Shown piece after piece: positions 36,485 to 41,877 of a stretch of DNA of 41,877 bases. Every line of letters starts with the position of its first letter. The stretch's first letter is position 1. A program made the position numbers and the translations under genes. Source of the stretch: Bacteroidota bacterium (GTDB lineage: Bacteria > Bacteroidota > Bacteroidia > Sphingobacteriales > Sphingobacteriaceae); contig JABDHD010000025.1 in NCBI GenBank assembly GCA_013285685.1, positions 1 through 41,877 of the forward strand, read 5' to 3'. A model generated the notes under the pieces. It was not told the DNA's origin, ran no database searches, and saw only the letters and a list, made by a program, of their open reading frames with translations.

Positions 36485-36517
36485 CAAATATAAACGGATG
36501 GATGTGAGTTTTCCAAA
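36485..36517 (-). promoter_or_regulatory. Promoter of the metY-metX-hom operon
   Basis: Leftward TATATTTG (36485-36492) and TTTG (36514-36517) match the Bacteroidota -7 and -33 elements with a 21-bp spacer. The predicted start would be about 45 nt before the riboswitch. Confidence 0.7.
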
Positions 36518-36533
36518 TTAAATTTTCTTTTTA

Positions 36534-36623
36534 AGGTAAAAGGTTAAGGGCGAAAGGTAAAAGGTAGGGCAGATGAACGAATACCGCATCAACCTTTCGC
36601 CTTTTACCTTTCGCCTTTCACCT
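36534..36623. repeat. Hairpin of AAGGTAAAAGG/CGAAAGG words, copy 1
   Basis: Arms 36534-36565 and 36592-36623 (32 nt each, about 25 pairs plus several wobbles) are made of AGGTAAAAGGCGAAAGGT-type words. It lies between the divergent metY leader promoter and the first DinB gene. A second copy with the same words lies at 37233-37326, between the DinB paralogues. Confidence 0.85.
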
Positions 36624-36692
36624 CAAAACTCCTGTCGCAAACAGCCCGTTACATTGGCGTATTTACACCTAACGAAAGTTATTATTTACCCA

Positions 36693-36700
36693 TACATTTG
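36693..36700 (+). promoter_or_regulatory. Probable -7 box for the first DinB gene
   Basis: TACATTTG matches TAnnTTTG, 20 bp before the ATG at 36721. No -33 TTTG is seen at the usual spacing. Confidence 0.45.
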
Positions 36701-36720
36701 AACAACCAATAAATAAAATC

Positions 36721-37227
36721 ATGTCATCAAAAAAACAACTACTGGCGCAGTACGATTTGCATAACATTTTGTATAACAATGTTATTGCTGACATCAGCGA
36801 TGAGGAATCAAACAAATGCATTGCCGACCCGATGAACAGTGTTAAATGGCTGGCCGGACACCTGGCCTGGGCACAGCTTAACCTGGGCAATATAGGAGGC
36901 GTACCGCAGGAATTTGAATGGCGCGACCATTTTCATACTAAACAGGGCGCCACACCCGCCGACCTTGCTGCACCAGCAAGTGAACTGCCTACTTTAGCCC
37001 GGATAAAAGACAAATGGAACGAAATGGGCTCGAAAATCAGGGTTGGCCTTGAAAATCTCCCTGAAGAAGCTTTAAACAGCGAGGTACCTGTTCAGCACCC
37101 GATTGCCCCGTTTGACAATACGCTGGGCGGCCTTTGGGCATTTATTAATCACCACCAGGCCTACACTATCGGGCAGATCGGCATTTTGAGAAGAGGCCTG
37201 GGTAAGGAGGCTATGCAATACCGTTAA
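36721..37227 (+). CDS. DinB-like four-helix protein, paralogue 1
   Basis: The 168-residue protein has a DinB/YfiT-like four-helix layout: an N-terminal helix LLAQYDLHNILYNNVIADIS, the ligand helix WLAGHLAWAQ with H47, and the C-terminal helix INHHQAYTIGQIGILRR with H144/H145. Family members bind a metal with three histidines and often act as thiol-dependent transferases. In the usual HxxxHxGQ motif the second His precedes GQ by two residues; here that residue is T149. One expected ligand is therefore missing and the metal site may be altered or lost. Start and stop are clear. The next gene is a paralogue of about 50% identity, separated by a hairpin. Confidence 0.78.
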   Translation: MSSKKQLLAQYDLHNILYNNVIADISDEESNKCIADPMNSVKWLAGHLAWAQLNLGNIGGVPQEFEWRDHFHTKQGATPADLAAPASELPTLARIKDKWNEMGSKIRVGLENLPEEALNSEVPVQHPIAPFDNTLGGLWAFINHHQAYTIGQIGILRRGLGKEAMQYR

Positions 37228-37232
37228 GAATA

Positions 37233-37326
37233 AGGTGAAAGCTGAAAGGTAAAAGGCGAAAGGTTTATACGGTATTCTTTCTCCCCACAATCCTACCTTT
37301 CGCCTTTCGCCTTTTACCTTTCACCT
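37233..37326. repeat. Hairpin of AAGGTAAAAGG/CGAAAGG words, copy 2
   Basis: Arms 37233-37264 and 37295-37326 (32 nt each) pair imperfectly and use the same words as 36534-36623. It ends 13 bp before the second DinB ATG and starts 6 bp after the first DinB stop, so it fills the gap. Confidence 0.88.
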
Positions 37327-37339
37327 AATTGAACAATCT

Positions 37340-37825
37340 ATGTCAGCAAAAAAAAGATTACTGGATCAATACGATCTGCACACGTTATTATTTAATAATG
37401 TTTTGGTGGATATCAGCGAGGAGGAATCAACTGTCCGCCTGGTTCCATCAATCAATCACGTAAAATGGCTTGCGGGTCATTTGGTTTGGGGCCAAAGGAG
37501 CCTGGCAAATATGGGCGGCGTGATACGGGATATTGTTTGGTTGGATCATTACAACACCCAAATTCCCCATCCGCCGGGACCCGAAATACTGGTACCAACC
37601 CTCGAACAAATAAAAGCGGCCTGGAACGAATACGCCGGACCGATACGCGATGGCCTTGAAAAACTATCGCAGGAGGCATTGGATACGCCTGTCGAATTCC
37701 CGATGCCGGCGTTCAGAAGTCAAGAGGGGCTTTGGACGTTCATCAATGACCACCAGGCATACACTATTGGGCAGATCGGCATTTTGCGACGGGCACTGGG
37801 CAAGGATGCGATGAAGTATTTTTAG
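37340..37825 (+). CDS. DinB-like four-helix protein, paralogue 2
   Basis: The 161-residue protein aligns end to end with paralogue 1: QYDLHTLLFNNVLVDISEEES, HVKWLAGHLVWGQ with H47, and FINDHQAYTIGQIGILRRALGKDAMKY with H138. The same substitution is present, T142 where the third ligand His is expected, so the change predates the duplication. The middle (residues 60-90) differs most and is shorter by about seven residues. A tandem duplication is the simplest origin, with word-built hairpins before each copy. Function is unknown beyond the fold. It converges on the PLP enzyme gene, with a shared hairpin in the gap. Confidence 0.78.
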   Translation: MSAKKRLLDQYDLHTLLFNNVLVDISEEESTVRLVPSINHVKWLAGHLVWGQRSLANMGGVIRDIVWLDHYNTQIPHPPGPEILVPTLEQIKAAWNEYAGPIRDGLEKLSQEALDTPVEFPMPAFRSQEGLWTFINDHQAYTIGQIGILRRALGKDAMKYF

Positions 37826-37830
37826 TTCAT

Positions 37831-37890
37831 AGTTGATGGTTCATAGTTCATGGCAGCTGCAATCCTGCGATGAACTATGAACAATGAACT
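37831..37890. terminator. Bidirectional hairpin between convergent genes
   Basis: Arms 37831-37851 and 37870-37890 pair at 19 of 21 positions with an 18-nt loop. Both are built of GTTCATAGTTCAT words. The right arm overlaps the stop codon of the leftward PLP gene and the left arm begins 5 bp after the DinB stop. It probably ends both transcripts. Confidence 0.75.
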
Positions 37891-39004
37891 AATCCAGCGC
37901 CTGCGTCATGTCGGCGATCAAATCGTCAATATGCTCTAAACCGACAGAAACTCTTAACAGGTTCAGGGGCGTTTTAGTGTCCGGCCCTTCAACGGACGCG
38001 CGGTGCTCCACCAGGCTCTCTACACCACCCAGGCTGGTTGCGCGGGTAAATATTTTTAGCTTATTGATAACGCGCTTTGCTTCCTGTTCACCGTCTTTTA
38101 AGGTAAACGACAACATGCCGCCAAAGCCGCTCATCTGGCTTTTAGCAACCTCATATTGCGGATGTGCGGGTAGTCCCGGGTACATTACCGCTTCAACTTT
38201 AGGGTGTTTTAACAGAAACTCCGCCAATAATTGCGCATTGTGTACATGGCCGCGCATCCGGTAGGGTAATGTTTTTATACTTCGCGCCAGCAAATAACAA
38301 TCCATCGGCGACGGCACCGCTCCGCCCATTTCCTGCACCTGCCGTATTTTTTGCCACCATTCGTCTTTTACCGGCGTGATAAGCGCGCCGCCGGTAAGGT
38401 CGCTGTGGCCGCCGAAGTATTTAGTAGCCGAGTGCATCACCAGGTCGGCGCCTAAGCTAAGCGGCTGCTGGCAAACTGGTGTGGCGAAGGTATTGTCGCA
38501 AGCTACTTTTATATTGTGCTGGCGGGCGATGCTTATAGTACTCTTAATGTCCGTGATCTTTAACAAAGGGTTAGACGGCGTTTCGATCCATATCAACCCG
38601 GTATTGGGTCTTATGCGCCGTTTAAGTTCGGCCTGGTCATTTACTTCGATAAAATCGAACTCAAGAATACCAACGAACAGGTTTTTGATCTGGTTACGCA
38701 GGCCATGATACATATCTTCGGTTGCAATAATGTGTGTGCCGGGTTTCAAGGATTGAAAAACGGCCATGCCGGCGGCGTTGCCTGTAGCAAATGAGGCTGC
38801 ATCTGCGCCGCCTTCCAGGTGAGTCAGCACCTTTTCGAGCATAGTCCGATTAGGATTGGCCGAGCGGCTATAGCTGTATCCGGATGGAAAACTACCGTCT
38901 TCAGCGCGCTCAAATGTGGTAGAAAGGACAATGGGTTGTATCACGGCGCCGGTTTTTTCATCGGTTTGGTTGCCGGCGTGTATGGCAATGGTTTCGATAT
39001 GCAT
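37889..39004 (-). CDS. Cystathionine gamma-synthase/lyase-type PLP enzyme
   Basis: The 371-residue protein belongs to the short Cys/Met metabolism PLP family: IETIAIHAGNQTDEKTGAVIQPIVLSTTF, YSYSRSANPNRTMLEKVLTHLEGG, D170 in KVACDNTFATP, the PLP lysine K195 in VMHSATKYFGGHSDLTGG, and SLGGVESLVEHRASV near the end. It may make cystathionine from an acyl-homoserine and cysteine, or cleave cystathionine; sequence alone does not separate the two. I start it at the ATG at 39004, since 24 extra in-frame codons upstream are not family-like and would cross a -7 box. It is near the metY operon but separately transcribed, with the DinB pair between. No riboswitch precedes it. Confidence 0.9.
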   Translation of the reverse strand: MHIETIAIHAGNQTDEKTGAVIQPIVLSTTFERAEDGSFPSGYSYSRSANPNRTMLEKVLTHLEGGADAASFATGNAAGMAVFQSLKPGTHIIATEDMYHGLRNQIKNLFVGILEFDFIEVNDQAELKRRIRPNTGLIWIETPSNPLLKITDIKSTISIARQHNIKVACDNTFATPVCQQPLSLGADLVMHSATKYFGGHSDLTGGALITPVKDEWWQKIRQVQEMGGAVPSPMDCYLLARSIKTLPYRMRGHVHNAQLLAEFLLKHPKVEAVMYPGLPAHPQYEVAKSQMSGFGGMLSFTLKDGEQEAKRVINKLKIFTRATSLGGVESLVEHRASVEGPDTKTPLNLLRVSVGLEHIDDLIADMTQALD

Positions 39005-39022
39005 TATAGACTGAATTTTGTA

Positions 39023-39030
39023 CAAACATA
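39023..39030 (-). promoter_or_regulatory. Probable -7 box for the PLP enzyme gene
   Basis: Leftward TATGTTTG matches TAnnTTTG, 18 bp before the ATG at 39004. Its place inside the longer frame argues for the shorter start. Confidence 0.45.
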
Positions 39031-39108
39031 TTAAAAACGGGGTAAGAGCGACGGTTTTTTTTGCCGTTTTACCCATTTTGGATTACATTGGGCAAAACTT
39101 GTTTACAG

Positions 39109-39327
39109 ATGAAAGTAGGACGAATTCCGGTCGCAGCTATTGCGTTATTGCTGGTAGCATTCGGTAGATATCTTGCCAAATTTTACTATGACCCGATACA
39201 ATACGCTTATACGTGCTTTGCTTTGGATGGGGTGCTAATCGGTGTAATGCTATGTTACTTGCTTTATTATGGCAATATCTACTTGTCGGCCTGGCTGAAG
39301 AACCGTAAAGACGAAAGTGCCGTTTAG
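39109..39327 (+). CDS. Small two-helix membrane protein
   Basis: I do not recognise this 72-residue protein. From the ATG at 39109 (MKVGRIPVAAIALLLVAFGR) it has two hydrophobic helices (about 6-22 and 34-55) separated by a short polar loop (YLAKFYYDPIQYAY) and a basic C-terminus (WLKNRKDESAV). The frame is open 16 codons farther upstream, but those codons do not look like protein. It lies between the divergent PLP gene and mqnE and could be the first gene of the rightward run. Being short and without a known family, it might be spurious, although the two-helix pattern argues for a real gene. Confidence 0.5.
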   Translation: MKVGRIPVAAIALLLVAFGRYLAKFYYDPIQYAYTCFALDGVLIGVMLCYLLYYGNIYLSAWLKNRKDESAV

Positions 39328-39405
39328 CCAGAACCAGGTCGCTGTTAATTGCTTGTTTGGCAATTATCGAATCAGATATTACACCGTCATTACACTAACA
39401 TTTCC

Positions 39406-39413
39406 TATTTTTG
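39406..39413 (+). promoter_or_regulatory. Probable -7 box for the mqnE operon
   Basis: TATTTTTG matches TAnnTTTG and ends 15 bp before the mqnE ATG at 39429, implying a very short leader. Confidence 0.45.
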
Positions 39414-39428
39414 CCGAAATAGATATTG

Positions 39429-40622
39429 ATGGAAGCCGAAGAAAATTTACAAACCCTGCTTCAAGATCCGCATTTACCTGCCGGCTTAAAACACATTGCG
39501 GCCAAAGTGCTCCGCAACGAACGTATCTCTTTTGACGAAGGGGTTACTTTGTTTGAAGACGGGGAGTTGGGCTACCTGGGCGTTTTGGCCAATTATATCA
39601 GGGAGAAACGCCACGGCAACAAAACCTATTTTAACCGCAACTTCCATATCGAGCCAACTAATCTTTGTGTTTACGACTGTAAGTTTTGCTCCTATTCCAG
39701 GCTAATCAAACAACGCTCGGAAGGGTGGGAGTATACCATGGATGAGATGTTCGGCATGGTAAAGAAATACGATGGTGAACCGGTTACCGAGGTGCACATT
39801 GTAGGCGGGGTTTTGCCGCAGTACGATGTGCCCTTTTATAGCGAACTGTTTAGCAAAATAAGGGCTCACCGGCCCGAACTGCATATCAAGGCGCTTACCC
39901 CGGTAGAATATCATTATATTTTCAAAAAAGCGAAAATCGACTACGCCACCGGCATGAAAATGATGATGGATGCCGGTTTGGGCTCGATCCCGGGCGGCGG
40001 CGCGGAGATTTTTCATCCCGAAATCCGCGAACAAATAGCAAAAGACAAATGCACCGCCGACCAATGGCTGGCTATTCACGAAGAATGGCACAAGCTGGGC
40101 GGGCGGTCCAACGCGACCATGCTTTATGGCCACATAGAAGAATATAAACATCGCATCGACCACATGGAGCGGCTGCGGCAATTGCAGGATAAAACCGGTG
40201 GGTTCCAAACGTTTATTCCGCTGAAGTTCCGTAATAAGGATAACCAGATGTCGCATATACCCGAAGTTTCGGTGATCGAAGATTTAAAGAATTATGCTGT
40301 ATCCCGCATCTACCTGGATAATTTCGACCATATAAAAGCTTATTGGGCGATGATCAGTCGTACCACTGCACAATTGTCGCTAAATTTTGGTGTGGATGAT
40401 ATTGACGGTACGCTTGATGACACTACCAAAATTTACTCAATGGCGGGCGCCGAGGAACAACACCCCGGCATGAGTACAAAACAACTTGTGGAGCTGATAA
40501 AACATGTGGGCCGCGAACCCATAGAACGGGATACTTTGTACAATGTGGTGACTGACTACACCCATTTTGAATTCCCTGAAGAAGCCAAACCGCAATTTTA
40601 TAAGCTGCCAGTAATAAATTAG
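39429..40622 (+). CDS. mqnE: Aminodeoxyfutalosine synthase (radical SAM)
   Basis: MqnE joins the MqnA product with SAM to give aminofutalosine in the futalosine route to menaquinone. The 397-residue protein has the radical-SAM cluster motif C80-x3-C84-x2-C87 (NLCVYDCKFCSYSR). It also has EVHIVGGVLPQYDVPFYSELF, HIKALTPVEYHYIFKKA, the MqnE-type GLGSIPGGGAEIFHPEIRE, ATMLYGHIEEYKHRIDHMERLR and FIPLKFRNKDNQMSHI. These set it apart from the cyclase MqnC. The start is the ATG at 39429; an in-frame TTG one codon earlier is not needed. The histidine phosphatase and mqnA follow in the same direction, forming a partial menaquinone locus. Confidence 0.94.
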   Translation: MEAEENLQTLLQDPHLPAGLKHIAAKVLRNERISFDEGVTLFEDGELGYLGVLANYIREKRHGNKTYFNRNFHIEPTNLCVYDCKFCSYSRLIKQRSEGWEYTMDEMFGMVKKYDGEPVTEVHIVGGVLPQYDVPFYSELFSKIRAHRPELHIKALTPVEYHYIFKKAKIDYATGMKMMMDAGLGSIPGGGAEIFHPEIREQIAKDKCTADQWLAIHEEWHKLGGRSNATMLYGHIEEYKHRIDHMERLRQLQDKTGGFQTFIPLKFRNKDNQMSHIPEVSVIEDLKNYAVSRIYLDNFDHIKAYWAMISRTTAQLSLNFGVDDIDGTLDDTTKIYSMAGAEEQHPGMSTKQLVELIKHVGREPIERDTLYNVVTDYTHFEFPEEAKPQFYKLPVIN

Positions 40623-40725
40623 TTCGTTGGTTCACTGGTTCATTAGTTTATTAGTAAACGGTGGGTCAGCAGACAGGCTAATCAGCCAACCACCAATGAA
40701 CGAATGAACAAATGAACAAATGAAC
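40622..40725. repeat. GTTCATT-word hairpin running into the next start codon
   Basis: The left arm GTTCGTTGGTTCACTGG and onward (40622-40652) and the right arm of ATGAACAA words (40695-40725) are imperfect inverted copies. The right arm contains several ATGAAC words, and the last is the actual start of the phosphatase gene (ATG at 40720). The start codon would be inside the stem. Confidence 0.75.
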
Positions 40726-41310
40726 AAAACACTATACATCGTCCGGCACGGGCAAACCGATCTGAACAAAAGGGGTATTATCCAGGGGCGGGGTATGGAT
40801 ACCGACTTAAATGACGAGGGCCGCCGTCAGGCGCTTGCTTTCTTTAATGCTTATAAATCCGTTCCTTTCGATAAAATATACATCTCCGAATTAAAACGTA
40901 CGCAGCAAAGTATCCAGCATTTTATCGACCTGGGCATCCCTTATGAAAAATTGGCGGGCTTAGATGAGCTGGGTTGGGGTATCCACGAAGGGCAGCCGGC
41001 AACACCGGAAAACAGGGGTGAGTTTTTGCAAATTATGCGTGACTGGACCGCCGGCAAGCTGGATTCAAAATTTGAAGGAGGAGAAAGCCCGAACGAGGTA
41101 AAAGCGCGTCAACAGGAAGCAATGAAGGTGATCATGAGTCACGCCGAAGAAAAAACCGTGCTCATCTGCATGCACGGGCGAGCCCTCCGGCTGCTTTTAT
41201 GCCTGCTTACCAATAAGCCGCTAACTGAAATGGATTCCTTTCCGCACCAGAACCTGGTTTTGTACAAAGTTGCTTACGACGGCAAAAAAATACGAGATCA
41301 TCGATTTTAA
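40720..41310 (+). CDS. Histidine phosphatase family protein
   Basis: The 196-residue protein has the phosphoglycerate-mutase-like fold with the phosphohistidine motif LYIVRHGQTDLN (R9, H10). It also has IYISELKRTQQS (about 53-64), an acid loop LDELGWGIHEG with E83, and the second histidine H152 in ICMHGRALRLLLC. Family members are broad-range phosphatases or mutases and the substrate is not predictable. Its place between mqnE and mqnA suggests cotranscription with menaquinone genes, but a chemical role in that pathway is not established. The start is inside a run of ATGAAC words; the ATG at 40720 is the last in-frame one before the core. Confidence 0.88.
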   Translation: MNKTLYIVRHGQTDLNKRGIIQGRGMDTDLNDEGRRQALAFFNAYKSVPFDKIYISELKRTQQSIQHFIDLGIPYEKLAGLDELGWGIHEGQPATPENRGEFLQIMRDWTAGKLDSKFEGGESPNEVKARQQEAMKVIMSHAEEKTVLICMHGRALRLLLCLLTNKPLTEMDSFPHQNLVLYKVAYDGKKIRDHRF

Positions 41311-41346
41311 CAACGCCGACCATTTAAAAAATATTTAATATTTCTT

Positions 41347-41877
41347 GTGAATAAGATCAGAATTTCAGCCGTCAGCTATACCAATACCAAACCTTTTATT
41401 TACGGCCTTCAACATTCAGGCATGCCGGGTAAAATAGCGCTAAGCCTGGACAACCCAACCGATTGTGCTCAAAAACTCATAGACGATGTGGTGGACATAG
41501 GCCTTATCCCCATAGCTGCAACACTTAGTTTGCCCAGGTGGGAGATCGTATCAGACTATTGCATCGGTTCTGTGGGAGCAGTTAACTCTGTCTTTGTTTT
41601 TAGCAATTGCGACATCAGGGAGACAAAAACATTGCAGCTTGATCCGCAATCCCGTACGTCAAACAACCTGGCTAAAGTTTTGGTAAAGCACTTTTGGAAG
41701 GTAGATAACTTGAATTTCGTTGAAAACGCAGTTGATTATGCGGAATCGGCTGATCCGCAAACTGCCTATGTGCAGATCGGCGACCGCACTTTTGGCAAGA
41801 GCAATAAATATCCCTTCGTATACGATCTTGGCGCGGAATGGAATAAGTTTACCGGCTTGCCTTTTGTTTTTGCAGCA
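41347..41877 (+). CDS. mqnA: Chorismate dehydratase MqnA, 5' part
   Basis: MqnA dehydrates chorismate to 3-enolpyruvylbenzoate, the first step of the futalosine pathway. The frame is open for 177 codons to the window edge, where the gene is cut off; the full protein would be about 240-270 residues. It starts with GTG (NKIRISAVSYTNTKPFIYGL), the usual MqnA N-terminus; no in-frame ATG is near. Other signs are DVVDIGLIPIAATLSLP, SVGAVNSVFVFS, a DPQSRTSNNLAKVL substrate segment, YVQIGDRTF and the closing DLGAEWNKFTGLPFVFA. It follows the phosphatase gene by 36 bp and should work with MqnE, encoded two genes upstream. Confidence 0.92.
   Translation, partial: MNKIRISAVSYTNTKPFIYGLQHSGMPGKIALSLDNPTDCAQKLIDDVVDIGLIPIAATLSLPRWEIVSDYCIGSVGAVNSVFVFSNCDIRETKTLQLDPQSRTSNNLAKVLVKHFWKVDNLNFVENAVDYAESADPQTAYVQIGDRTFGKSNKYPFVYDLGAEWNKFTGLPFVFAA

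Overview
The window looks like chromosomal DNA of a Bacteroidota bacterium, most likely of the family Sphingobacteriaceae and close to Mucilaginibacter or Pedobacter. The basis is the gene content (Bacteroidota-type LptD, a DUF4296 lipoprotein, a plug/MG2 protein, a two-component-propeller kinase, futalosine-pathway menaquinone genes), repeated TAnnTTTG -7 promoter boxes, and the near absence of Shine-Dalgarno sequences. No rRNA, tRNA, CRISPR array, prophage or complete insertion sequence was seen.

Layout. 1-1235: one small AT-rich membrane protein in a repeat-rich stretch. 1236-10737: an almost entirely leftward block with an AurF-like diiron protein, a VOC protein, a secreted MG2/TonB-plug protein, an unknown secreted protein, then the cluster yggS, GNAT, DUF3298 lipoprotein, aspartate kinase. 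10780-14627, rightward: DUF4296 lipoprotein, mutS2, a CE2-type SGNH esterase. 14688-23245, envelope and housekeeping: an acidic protein, MCE protein and amidase leftward, diverging from lptD, cinA and a 2-oxoacid dehydrogenase E2 rightward. 23388-31680, leftward: two tandem GT87-like membrane proteins and two sensor kinases. 32164-36517, leftward: a methionine operon metY-metX-hom. 36721-37825: two tandem DinB paralogues. 37889-39004: a cystathionine synthase/lyase-type PLP enzyme. 39109-41877: a small membrane protein, then mqnE, a histidine phosphatase and the 5' part of mqnA.

The most interesting region is the metY-metX-hom leader. Reading leftward from a promoter with both boxes there is a SAM-I-clan riboswitch. 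Eight bases after its closing stem a 34-codon ORF starts and ends in Arg-Ile-Cys-Met-Cys-Cys-Cys-stop. Seven bases after its stop comes a strong bulged hairpin. This reads as a two-input sulfur sensor, with SAM read by RNA and cysteine (or methionine) charging read by a ribosome, in front of the genes that incorporate sulfide into homocysteine.

A second theme is the intergenic DNA. Many gaps hold hairpins or tandem tracts built from short degenerate words, with a different word in each gap, and a 169-bp cruciform MITE-like element lies before hom's terminator. A third is an apparently operator-controlled promoter (7319-7372) that drives only a 20-codon ORF ending Gly-Cys-Cys, antisense to the end of the aspartate kinase gene.
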